64,000 bases of DNA from positions 8,969,726 through 9,033,725 of the forward strand of contig NC_087074.1 in NCBI RefSeq assembly GCF_026151205.1, written 5' to 3'. Within the stretch, counting starts at the first letter, position 1, and each line of letters opens with the position of its first letter. This document shows, in pieces, positions 1 to 10,230 of the stretch. The position numbers and the translations under genes are program-made. The notes under the pieces were generated by a model. That model saw only the letters and a list, made by a program, of their open reading frames with translations. It did no database searches and had not been told where the DNA came from. This stretch comes from Bolinopsis microptera. Lineage: Eukaryota > Ctenophora > Tentaculata > Lobata > Bolinopsidae.

Positions 1-1931
1 GTTAGTTACAAATCTGAGCAAGCAACTAGAAGTGTGGCGATGGAGGTCACTAACCAGCACACTCATGTTTTCCTTGATAGATCCTGCTCAGGAGGAGGTG
101 GATTTAATAGGGAATGGGCTGATATGGGATTAGGAAGTTGTAGAAATATGTCTTATATTGTTATTAGTAAAGAGGGCTTTCAGAATTTAGAAGCTAATAA
201 CAAGGGCAAATGAACATAGAAGAGACCTTTTTAATCACTTTGCGTGAGCCGTATTAGAAACAAGAAAATTTACCTGGAAGGGTGCGTTCAAACTTTTTTC
301 CCAGTAAATTAAACAGTTTCTCTAGCATGGGGATAGTTTGATGGTCACACAACCTAAAAGTAGGGACGTATCCGTTGATAGCCGACACATGCCAATAAGA
401 TATCAGAGGATCAGAGCTGTCAAAACCAAGCAGCAAACTCAAACTCTGCTGAATAGGATCGATCTTCAGTGGTGTTTTGCTCTTCAAACATGCTGTTATA
501 GCTTTCTCTGTGAAGATTGAGAAATATTTCCAAACATTGAAGGGCGGGGTGTCATCCTGGCAAAGAGATTCAGTTGGGATAGGACTGTTGAGAAGCGCTC
601 TCTGCCATTCAAACACCACTTCCAGTGATTCATTCGGACACAACTTTCCGGAGAGATCAACAATAGAAATCATCTTGCTCAGTAACATATTGTATATCTT
701 CATGAGCTCGAAGTGATCCAGGACATCTCAGCTGGTTCTAATGGTTTGCAAAAATTCTTCATCGTCGCTTGAACCAAGTGGGGCACCACCATCTGCAGGT
801 CCTCATTTGTTTTAAGTTGGTTAAAGTTAAGGAAGTGACCCACAAATCTACCACAATTGATCTGATGGATATCCGAGGGTTTTGATAAAATATCATCATC
901 AATTGGAGGTATTTTTGGAATGCTTCTTTAGGTAATACGAGATCGTTTCGTATGATACCTGACACGTGGTTCTCTCCAACTGACACGTAAACTCTACACA
1001 GAGTCTTGAGAAAGAGATTTGCATCGTCGTCGATAGGAACCGAGCAGATCTCGTTGCTGATATCAAAGACCATCTTCATACATTCGTCATGAAGCATGAA
1101 ATTAGTAAATTGGAGATTATCGTTAGCTGTGGTCTTCCGAGCTGCAATATTGTACAGAACGTCAGCTGCAGACTGTCTCAGAGTGTTGTTTCTCAGCAAG
1201 AGAAACAGAATAGTGCAGACGTGGGAGGTTTTGTCGTAGAGTGAGGAAACATGGAACCAAGTCATGGAACTTGCAGCGCTCAGCAGGTTTAAAGCGCTTA
1301 GACAAGTCATGAGGAGCGGATTGCTCAGCTGATTGTCGCCCTTATCAACAGCGCACTGTAACTTACAGGAAATCATTTCAACCAGCTGGTCTTTACAGAG
1401 ACCTACAGATCGAAGCAGGTCACTTCGTCTTGCTGGGGTTAGCTTACTGTCTAACTCAATATCCTCGACAAGACGCGCCATAGCACTGAGCAGCACTTCA
1501 CCCGCTGTATTATCTTGTTCTACGTTTCTTTTAACCACTGAGAGGAAATCTAACCACTGCTGCGGCCAATCACGCTTCAGAATCTCAGCAACAAGATTAG
1601 TGAGTGTGTTTCTAATCAGAGTTGATTCTTCTACCAAGTTAAGTGTTCCACCTTCAAGCATTCTATTGATTAGTAATGTCTTAAATTCTTGTTTGTCCAC
1701 CTCACTGGCTCCTGACCATTTGAATTTCACATAATGGTCCAATAACTGATAACCAAAATGTCTGATCACTACAGAGTTTGTGGGTTTGGCTAGCTCCAAG
1801 CCAATGAGCGGGAGATTGTCACATGCTGTTTTGTAAGATTCTAATGTGTTGTAGGCTGCATTCCGTTGGGATGTAGTTGATTTTGGGGAGTGGATTGTGT
1901 TTATAGCTTCTACGATGGCCTGAGTTGACAT
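1..1931 (-). CDS. XPO5: Exportin-5 (XPO5), N-terminal part, frame-broken, continues past the window start
   Basis: Exportin-5 is the RanGTP-dependent karyopherin that exports pre-miRNA and other structured RNA. The ATG is at 1931. About 360 residues follow in one frame with the importin-beta N-terminal pattern: VIRHFGYQLLDHYVKFKW, then DWPQQWLDFL. Near 840 the homology moves by one base, at a run of three C on the + strand: the frame after it reads HFLNFNQLKTNEDLQMVVPHL. A second shift lies at about 728-770, with a TGA at 728-730, before the segment ELMKIYNMLLSKMISIV. The large exon ends at 274 (donor GTAAAT). A phase-compatible exon starts at 83 (acceptor CTGAGCAG) and runs off the window with RHTSSCLLRFV. 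Family identity is from recognised sequence similarity. The breaks may be base-calling errors, unresolved splicing or real decay. Confidence 0.85.
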
Positions 1932-2703
1932 ACCCTAAATGTAAGCTGCTGTTAAAAACCAGTCGATAAAAATTATTAAATTCAACTTACAGATAGTTCG
2001 ATCAAACGATACATTACTGTCACACGAATCTGCAGATAATTCATATTTCAAGTAACTCCAACTGGCAAAACTTAAAATCATCAAATTTAAATAAGCCACA
2101 GTGAAGTTCACATTATATTCATGGGAATCTTTACCGTCCAAATAACTGAAATAATGAAATTAATACAATAAGAACAAATATCTAAAGAATGTTATCTGAA
2201 TGTAAAACTAGATTCCTTACATTAACATCAGGCATCTAACCAAACGTCGTCTACACAGTTACCGCGACCAAGTCACGCACCGGGTGAGGTTCTGAAAATT
2301 GATCGCTCGATTTTGAGCCGCGCATTTTAGCTCACCTCCTTCAACTATCAAATATCTCTTGTTAAGCGCCGTACGTAGACAAACATCTTCTTTCGTGACT
2401 GTTTTATAACCAGATCCAAGATGGCGTCACTCTGAGTCATGCGGGGCTGTTTCATTTCTGGGAGCAAATCCGGTATGGTCATTGACGTCATTCCTAAGAT
2501 AACTACAAGCAACCTCATGATGATTTTCTTTCCTTTTCCAACTGCCTTCAAAACAGGAATAATCTAACCTTTAATGTTCAACAGCAGCTATTTCTTCATG
2601 AAATGAATATAAAACCAAAAGCTCGGTTAATCTGACAACTTTAACTTCCGTCTTCAAGAATAAAAGAAATTTCAATTCTGATTGTTTTTGTTAAAGAAAT
2701 AGT
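1932..2703. other. XPO5-PEX16 intergenic interval
   Basis: The acceptor-like TTACATTTAG lies 3 bases upstream of the XPO5 ATG on the minus strand. A good minus-strand donor (GGAG then GTGAGCT) is at about 2337, so a 5' untranslated exon covering roughly 2338-2600 could splice to 1934. Otherwise I see no conserved coding exon here. Confidence 0.4.
2348..2551 (-). CDS. Hypothetical short ORF or upstream ORF of XPO5
   Basis: A 67-codon minus-strand frame contains an internal Met followed by a hydrophobic stretch (MRLLVVILGMTSMTIPD) that looks like a short signal peptide, then a basic C-terminus (SRKKMFVYVRRLTRD). It ends just before a strong donor at about 2337. I do not recognise it. It could be a small secreted peptide, an upstream ORF within an XPO5 5' exon, or chance. 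There is no independent support. Confidence 0.15.
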   Translation of the reverse strand: MKAVGKGKKIIMRLLVVILGMTSMTIPDLLPEMKQPRMTQSDAILDLVIKQSRKKMFVYVRRLTRDI

Positions 2704-5301
2704 TTAAGATCCCCATACATAAGAATAAATTTTTTGCCAGTCTGGTAAATAATCGGTAATGCCGTCAGTGAAAAGTCCAACGATCGGAATTTTACTGACA
2801 TAATCAAGAACTGGCGTGAGTCTGTGTTCCGTAATTTCATTGTAGAACGGTGTTCTGAACAGATACAAAAGAAAGGCTATTTTCCTGCGAGATAGTTCAT
2901 TTGCTTGTCTATCGGTGGGGTGCTCAATCTTTTGTAGTGATTTGAAACTAAATACATCTAATCCTAAAGCTAAGGTAAATGGAATCCAAGACTTTGACTT
3001 GAACAACCCGAGAGCGGTTAAATGCACAATTGGTCGCAAAGTATAACACAGTTCCGCTAGGATCAAGTCTTTGTTCGGAATTTGGTGTGGAATGTTAGAA
3101 TTAGGATGGGATTGCTTGAAGAAGATTCCACTCCTTGGCCCCACCCATCCCTTTGGACTATCATTGACGGTAAAAGAGCCGACAAGGATCTGATTGTGTT
3201 GGTAAATGAGACAAAGTCTGATGGAAGTCTTGACGGCGGCTAAAATAGCCACCACAAGCCACTTTAGAGGAGAGCCTCCCAGTCGCCGCGCGCTGAGTTC
3301 TACAAATACTTCTACACACTGTAGAACTTGTAACATCTGTTCCAATCTGTCTCGGTCAGCCTGGGGTTATGTTCGTGTTAGTAGCGTGTGGAAGTGTTTC
3401 TTCTATTACATTGATAAAAGTTGTAACAATTTAAACATGATTAATATGCTCTAATATTGCCCTAAATCGGCAAGCCTGGAGTTATCTGACGTTTCTAAGT
3501 GTTTGTTTCACTGCCAGTTACCTTCATGATTAATATTAACAATTAGTGTCAACATATACATAGCAGTTACTATCCAGTTTGAAGTTAAGCTCATTTAATA
3601 AGCATTTCACAGTATCCCATTACATTACAACCCGCCTTATGTTTAATATCATGATAATAACACCTCACCCTCCTTGTGTTAAAATCATCATTAGTCACAT
3701 TAGTTTCCTTGTGTGAGTTTTAAAGTATTGTAACAGCATTACACACGATCGGGTCTGATAAGGAACACGACATTTTGTCATATTTTCGTCAGAATGACGT
3801 TATGATTCCAAGATAACAGCCCTGTCATATTTTTACTGCAAACATTTTACACTCGTATCTAGGGTGCATATAAGGTGATCTTATTAAGTAGAGGGATGAG
3901 GCTAAGTTGAGTGTAACGGTGGTGATTAAGCGTAGGTATGTAAAATATGCATATATTTTAAGATATGGAGGAGAGAAATTATTCGGTATTATAAGAAACA
4001 TTATTCGACGTTTTAACCAACATTTCTTCACAACTACATACTCATCACATCAACTAATAAAAGATGAAAAAACATTGCCCTCCAAGAGTTTTTACCGTAA
4101 ACCTTTTGTAACAAGGCACTTCTCACTTATCTACAGTTCTACAAAGTTCTACAAAGTTCTACAAAGTTCTACAAAGTTCTACAAAGTTCTACAAAGTTCT
4201 ACAAAGTTCTACAAAGTTTTACAAAGTTCTACAAAGTTCTACAAAGTTCTACAAAGTTTTACAAAGTTCTACAAAGTTCTACAAAGTTTTACAAAGTTCT
4301 ACAAAGTTCTACAAAGTTCTACAAAGTTCTACAAAGTTTTACAAAGTTCTACAAAGTTTTACAAAGTTCTACAAAGTTCTACAAAGTTCTACAAAGTTCT
4401 ACAAATTTCTACAAACCTCCAGCTCCCCTCTGTCTTGAGGAGACTGCTGTTTTCCCCCAGACAGTATCTTATCGTTTAGATATCTCAATAGATTTGATGA
4501 CATGTACAGTAACTCAATTATCTCTATCGGCACTCTGAAGTGTAGAGGATATCAGTTACACACTTGTAATTGTTCAGGATCAATTACACTGAGATCAATT
4601 ACACTGGTAGTTGGGTAAGGTTTCACTTACATGGGACAGAATCAGTGGCAGATTGTTCAACAAATTGGGTAAAATATTTAGTGTACATAACTAATGATAA
4701 AAGATGAAATACAACCCCACTCCGACAACTCACTATTCACATCCTCATACTAAAATACACTGCTTATCTATGACAGATGTGTTACACAAAAACACAATTC
4801 CTACTCAAACGTCAAAAAGTAATATAAAAAGCATAACCTGTTAGTAGCAAGATATGAGAGAGTAGAAAGAAGTGACTCAGCCCCTCGATACATGTGCGGG
4901 TCTGCCCTGACCAGCGCAGTGTACCTCTTTAACAAGTGCGTTACTGTAGCAGTCCCGTTTATACAGGACATACTGTGTATCTGTGCTGAGATTCCTGTAT
5001 CACTGCACTCAGTAGGTGTGTTACTATAATCTACAGGCTCGGTGGTGATTCCCATGCTACTGGACTCAGAAGACGTGTAATCAACAGGCTCTGGTTTCTC
5101 TAATTCTGACATCTGTTCAGTTGAACTGAGTTCAGGCTCGGGGGATGTTGCTCTGGGGAGTGGTTCCGGGGATGTTGCTCTGGGGAGTGGTTCCGGGGAT
5201 GTTGCTCTGAGGAGTGGTTCCGGGGGTGTTGCGGAGGGTATCTCCCCCGAGGATGATGGTCTCTCGTTATCTTGGGGTGTTGTGTCTCTGATATCATTCA
5301 T
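2704..5301 (-). CDS. PEX16: PEX16 peroxisomal membrane biogenesis factor, three coding exons
   Basis: PEX16 is an integral membrane protein that recruits PEX3 and peroxisomal membrane proteins. Exons (minus): 5301-4838, 4534-4417, 3360-2704. Donors GTTATG and GTTTGT and acceptors CTTCAG and CCCCAG keep phase exactly, giving 413 codons including the stop. Residues from about 120 match the family: LLKRYTALVRADP, then ELLYMSSNLLRYLND in exon 2, then LQCVEVFVELSARRLGG, a hydrophobic segment, and the C-terminal signature DYLPDWQKIYSYVWG. The protein is about 75 residues longer than the roughly 336-residue human form because of an acidic, Pro/Ser-rich N-terminal extension with three RATSPEP-type repeats. 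An acceptor-like CATAGCAG lies 7 bases before the ATG. It is the neighbour of XPO5 on the same strand, about 770 bp upstream. Confidence 0.92.
4131..4415. repeat. 10-bp minisatellite (TACAAAGTTC)n in PEX16 intron 2
   Basis: About 28 head-to-tail copies of a 10-base unit, with only occasional T for C changes. It begins at once after the exon 2 donor on the minus strand: GTTTGTAG of the donor runs into the unit GAACTTTGTA. It creates a long open + strand frame (STKFYKVLQ repeats), which is not a gene. Confidence 0.95.
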
Positions 5302-6245
5302 TGTGTGTCTGCTATGTGATAGTTATATAGTTATTGGGTAATTATATTTACATTTAAATTATCCGACGATATGTATTTTGCATTTAATTATGCATCTATC
5401 TTGCACTTATTTAGATTTGCACTACTGTTGAACTTTTTCGACTCATGAAATAATACACAGTTTATTAAGAGTAACGTTGGATAATTGAATATATTCAAGT
5501 GGGAAAAAGAAGTGTTTCCATATTTCCATATTGTAATCAACGATATATAAGCATTAATAAACATTAAATTTACAATGGTCAACGAATAAATGATACAATA
5601 AAATAACGTCCATCTCCCAATATATTCTTGTCTAGATACAAAGTTATTTTCTGAGGTGTATCACTGGCCAGCAGCACTAAAATAAGTAACGTCTGAGTTC
5701 TGTGTGATAATTGATAACTATTATAACAGTAAGTAGATGTCTGATGAAGAGTAAATGTGATCAGGAAATACTTATATGGATTATTCTGTGTAAATTCCGA
5801 CGTAATGGAGTTAGTTCAAATTGAACAGTGTGCTTTTTATTTACAAATGATCAGGCAGTATAAATCGTAAAGAGCTAACATGCCTACTCATAATAAAACC
5901 ATACAAAGAATTAAAGAATAGTAATTCTTTTTGAACCATATAATATCAACTAACAATCTATTGATATAACAATACCACTAAAATATTCATATTGATTACG
6001 ATTGCTGATTATTTTTGACAAATTTTAAGTCGAAACATTTCTGACGAAATTTCTCAACTTATAAATCAATTTTGAAGTCTAATCAAATGTAAGGAGAGTA
6101 ACCAGCCGGTTCAGGAAAGTCGAGTTGACAGTCATCAGTCTTAATGTACACTACTAATTACATGATTACGCTTAGTAATAACATTATTATGTGCATATTT
6201 TGCATAGTAATAACATTATTATGCAAATAATTCGAGCCAAACACC
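5302..6245. other. AT-rich intergenic region, nothing recognised
   Basis: This is the interval between PEX16 and the myosin light chain stop. It is low in GC, with no coding exon or repeat recognised except a short direct repeat AGTAATAACATTATTATG at about 6173-6190 and 6206-6223. Confidence 0.5.
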
Positions 6246-7580
6246 CTATTCGTCTTTGGATCCGTGCTTGATCAGTCTGACGAAAGCGTTATAGTCAAAC
6301 ATTCCGTTGTTATCGATGGGAGCTCCGCGGAACATCTCATCTACTTCCTCGTCGGTAAACCTAGGTGAAAATATTTACTATTTAGTTGAATTATTGGGAG
6401 AAAATGTTAGAAGTAGAAAACAATTCGATGTAGCTAACATGAGGGGTACATATTATCTTCAGTGCCAATTTTTTCTTACCAAATGTTCAGTTATTTCTTA
6501 CCTAATATTCAGTTAAATTGAGGATACTGGGTGTAAAATCAGTTAATTGTTTTAAAACATCGCTCCTGATATTTTAAGTCATCATTCCTGCATATTAAAA
6601 TCTGACGTAATCTAACATTGAATCAGTAGTCTACATTATAGACTATAATTAAACTAACCTGTCTCGCATAGTACAGAGCAGGCCGGGTTACACTAGTATA
6701 CTGTATAATATATAGATTATAGACTATAACTAAACTAACCTATCTCCCATGGTACAGAGCAGGTCTCTCAATGTATCCTCATGTATCGTCCCGGTCGTTT
6801 CCTCGTCAAAACATTGGAACGCATTCTTTATCACGTCCTCAGGATCTGTTCCATTCAGCTTCTCTCCAAACATGGTGAGAAACATGGTGAAGTTGATGGG
6901 GCCAGAGGCTTCGTTCACCATTGCTTCAAGGTTGGCGTCAGTTGGTTCTTGGCCTGAAACACGTTACATGAATTAAATTTAAGTCTTGTATAGAGTGAGG
7001 ATCATGCAGGGAACTGTATTAATAAAGCTAGGAAAATTGAGGAAACTAGAAGCTCCTTTTTTAGGTAATAAACTGCAATCTATGTAGTATTATGGAAAAA
7101 GGCAGCACAATAGTTTCTATACAAGTAACATTGTCAGATAAACAAACTAAGTGAATTTTCAATGTATTTCCTTCAATGTGCATAAAGTTGAACAAGTAAT
7201 AGTTTATCAGCCACATGGAATATGGCAGCTTAACTGTTGAACAAATGACACAAAATCTTAATGGGAGAGAATTTTGCAGATTCTTATTCCTTCCCATTAT
7301 GACGTTGTATCATTTGTCCAGCAGTTAAACTGCTAAACGATGAAATAAACATTTGTCATTGTATATTCAAATAAACACCAAAACAATGCATACCAAGGGA
7401 TGCCAACATATCATGGAGATCTTCCTTGCAGATGAATCCATCATGATTCTGATCAATCATATTGAAAGCCTCTTTGAACTCCTGGATTTGACTTTGATCA
7501 AACATAGCAAAGACATTGCTGGTAGCTCTTTGGGCCCTCTTCTTGACACCCTTCTTTGCTCGCACACGACTTGAAGACAT
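6246..7580 (-). CDS. Non-muscle/smooth-muscle type myosin regulatory light chain, three coding exons
   Basis: It binds the neck of myosin II and, once phosphorylated, activates contraction. Exons (minus): 7580-7394, 6953-6740, 6360-6246, summing to 516 bases, or 171 residues plus stop, the usual length. The N-terminus carries the myosin light chain kinase site [12 protein letters not shown], with Thr20/Ser21 equivalent to mammalian T18/S19. EF-hand 1 keeps its metal ligands ([12 protein letters not shown]). Exon 2 gives [20 protein letters not shown] and exon 3 gives [16 protein letters not shown], ending KHGSKDE. The acceptor-like TTACATTTAG sits 3 bases before the ATG. It is the orthologue type of MYL9/MYL12; I cannot say which paralogue. 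Confidence 0.95.
6642..6686 (-). repeat. Diverged partial duplicate of the exon 2 end within intron 2 of the light chain gene
   Basis: The sequence from ACTATAATTAAACTAACCTG to GTACAGAGCAGG repeats, with a few changes, 6723-6767, which spans the last 25 or so bases of exon 2 and its donor. The GTTAGT donor is retained in the copy. Confidence 0.7.
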
Positions 7581-8081
7581 GATCTAAATGTAATACATTA
7601 TAAATTGTGTGAAAGATAGTTGTCAGTATAATTACAGGTTAATAACTTATACACAGAGTAATAAGTTCAAAATGCTGTGAGGAAGTGTTGATTATGTTGA
7701 AATTTCAAAGCGACAATAGTGCAACTGCAAACATCAGAAGTAATTTATCGAATTACAAAATAATTGTGATTATAATGCATAAAATCACCATTCATGTTTG
7801 CTAATTACTTCGTCCAGCAAACAATGCAATATCCCATTACAAATGATGACAATACTCGGGTGAGTACAACTCATGCTGTTTGTAACAGCAAATTTCAATT
7901 GAAATATTGGGATAGTCATAATAACAAGGTGATATTTTATATCAGATATGGAGAAATATGAATGAAACAATGCTGTATTTAACAAGTATTTTTGTTTAAA
8001 CAATAGATTAGTCAAGTTTAAAAGTCAGTCTACACTACAGCAGAAGTTTTATTTTGAGATGGGCCTTTGCACAAAATGTTC
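7581..8081. other. Upstream region of the light chain gene, nothing recognised
   Basis: AT-rich sequence between the light chain start and the tRNA gene. It presumably holds the promoter or 5' untranslated exon of the light chain, but no clear core element is visible. Confidence 0.4.
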
Positions 8082-8162
8082 GCGTTTGGCAGGATTCGAA
8101 CCTGCGCGGGCAGAGCCCATTTGATTTCGAGTCAAACGCCTTAACCACTCGGCCACAAACGC
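8082..8162 (-). tRNA. tRNA-Ser (anticodon CGA)
   Basis: The minus strand folds as a class II tRNA. The acceptor stem is GCGTTTG paired with CAAACGC. The D arm is GGCCGAGTGGTTAAGGC. The anticodon stem is TTTGA/TCAAA with loop CTCGAAA, giving anticodon CGA, which reads UCG. The long variable arm is GGGC-TCT-GCCC. The T arm is GCAGG-TTCGAAT-CCTGC. No intron is present. The 3' CCA is not encoded. Confidence 0.96.
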
Positions 8163-9295
8163 CTGTCCATAATAAAAATGTCCTTTAATTTATACCCACA
8201 CTTGCACTAGCTCCCATTCACAAGTTTGATGAGGTATGCACACAGCTGTTGAAAATAACAAACCTAGTTGGTTGGGGAGTTTGTACTCTTCTGAATCCCA
8301 TGATTGATGTTGTGCATGTTCTCGGTAAATCGAATCGCAATCTGCCTCAGATAAAGGACATCACATCACAATACTTTTGACCTTCCTTAAAGCTCATTTT
8401 TCAGCTGTTTTAAGAATTGAGATGCCTTCGATGCCATTTTTTCTGTCAAACTGAAATCGAGTGGGGTGAAGTCTGAAGGTATCTTTTTCAACATCTAGGA
8501 CTTTAACATGTATGTATGTATGTATGTATGTATGTATGTATGTATGTATGTCGACAGAGGGCAGCGCTAGGCCCGCTGTGGTGCCCTCAACCTACTTTTA
8601 GATTTGAGGGTCACAACGCAGGCCGGTGAGCTGAACACTGGGCACGCGCGCGTAATAATAGAGCTCAAACAGGTAATAGACCCCGCGAGCATATAGAATC
8701 AGGATTTTACAGGAAATGGTCAGCCGGCCCTGTGAAGGTGAAGGATGCGTGCAAAACTGAGGGCTTGAAGCGAGTGTATTGTGGTGCTAGCGTACTCTGA
8801 TAAGTGAAGTAGTCCGAACCAGGTAGCTCACCTGATCCGCGTCGCGGGGGGCCGTTCCAATTTACGGATGTACATGGGGAGATATGTCGACGCTCGTGAG
8901 TGAATGGGGAATAGCTGATTTGTGCAAAGGTGATGTGTGGGTTTAGCAATCATATATGATCATGTAGAATGTGTTGCAAAAACCATCCTAATTGAGGTTA
9001 ATTGGTTAGCGTATGTAGTGAACTTGTGGGAACTGACAATGAAAGAACGAACGCTAAGATAATTTTGGGAATGTAGCATAGGCAGTGATAGATTCAAGGT
9101 TGATGGAGATAATTAAAACAACGAGGAGAGCTGCAATTGTAGAAAGTGATAGTAAATATTTGTATGTGAATCTCAATTGTTTGTGAATCCTCTTTATCGA
9201 CACTAGGCAGAGTATGATGCTGAGGCGAAGTTCGGGACTGATCTGGTATCATCTTCCTTGAGTTTACTAATCTTGATCAACCTGGAGTGATGGAA
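8163..9295. other. Gene-free region, probable old repeat sequence
   Basis: Apart from the TATG microsatellite at 8507-8551 there is GC-richer sequence around 8550-8900 unlike its AT-rich surroundings, which may be old transposon DNA. No domain or terminal repeat was identified. Confidence 0.35.
8507..8551. repeat. (TATG)n microsatellite
   Basis: About 11 perfect copies of TATG, directly followed by GTCGACAGAGGGCAGCGC. Confidence 0.95.
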
Positions 9296-9300
9296 CGTTC

Positions 9301-10133
9301 TGTTAGAATCTTAATTCTATTTGTAGCTTGTTTTTGTACTTCATATTACTAACCCTGTATCTCACTTTAGCAAAGGTTTAGTTCCAGTGATTGTATATAC
9401 AGTGTTGGGGTAAAGGGACTCCAGAAGGCAGACAAGGCTCGACTCCAGACTCTAGTTGAAGTAACAGAAGAGAGAGGAGTGTCCAGTGTTTAGTTGACTC
9501 CAGACTCTAGCGTAGCAGAAGGGAGAGGAGTGACGTTGTCGACTCCAGACTCTAGCGTAGCAGAAGGGAGAGGAGTGACGTTGTTTTAGTGATCCCACAG
9601 ATTCCAGTCGACAGATACTATCTGTGTTCTGTGACGTGGAAAGAGTGGTAAGTAGTTTATAGTTATAGTTTAGTAGTTTAGTCTAGGAGTTCCCGCTTCC
9701 TCTTTCACTTTCATTTATAGTTTCACGTGGATTACCTTTCACTTTACTCACGGTAGTTTTCCCCCAGGGTTTTGTTTTATAGTTATCAGTTCCAGTTTTA
9801 CTTGAAGTCCTCATCATTCAGAAGTCCCTCATATAGTAAGAAGAACATCATCATCAGGAGTAGTAGTTTTAATTTAATAGTAGTTTAATCTAATAGTAAA
9901 AAAGACATTGTTTAGTTTAGTATTGAAATGTGTTTTAACTATTAGTCAGAGCAGAGTAGTGTGAGTTACTGAGTCACACCATATCAATCATTCACTATTT
10001 AAGAGAGTACATTGTAGAGTAACAAGGTTACTTTTGACACAAGATTTGTATAACCTCTTTATTCATCTAATTTGTATTTATAATAATTGAGTATTATTTG
10101 TTATTTAATTAACCCAAGAACAGGGTTCCAACA
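9301..10133 (+). repeat. 5' LTR
   Basis: It is identical in length to the 3' LTR. Around 9420-9590 it contains three copies of a roughly 44-bp tandem unit beginning GACTCCAGACTCTAG and ending near GAGGAGTG, possibly a U3/R regulatory repeat. Confidence 0.95.
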
Positions 10134-10134
10134 G

Positions 10135-10143
10135 TGGTAGCAG
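10135..10143 (+). other. Primer-binding site (initiator tRNA-Met type)
   Basis: TGGTAGCAG lies one base after the 5' LTR and is complementary to the 3' end of typical eukaryotic initiator tRNA-Met, a primer common in copia-type elements. Confidence 0.7.
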
Positions 10144-10230
10144 GAAGAACTACGTTACACCGGACCGTTTTTCTTTTTTGTATATTTAAACTAACACATT
10201 AACACCTAACACTAGATTTCAGTTTTCATC

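Noticed and set aside
780-850. A 47-base intron (GTCACT to CTGCAG) to explain the XPO5 frame change
   Set aside because: Removing it deletes a segment (HFLNFNQLKTNEDLQ) that fits exportin-5 in length and pattern, so a single-base indel explains the data better.
1333-1734. 133-codon + strand ORF
   Set aside because: Antisense shadow of the XPO5 exon, with no family pattern of its own.
4131-4415. CRISPR-like array
   Set aside because: Units are contiguous 10-mers with no spacers, inside an intron of an animal gene.
3907-4479. 190-codon + strand ORF with STKFYKVLQ repeats
   Set aside because: Translation of the 10-bp minisatellite, on the strand opposite to PEX16 exon 2, which explains the same bases.
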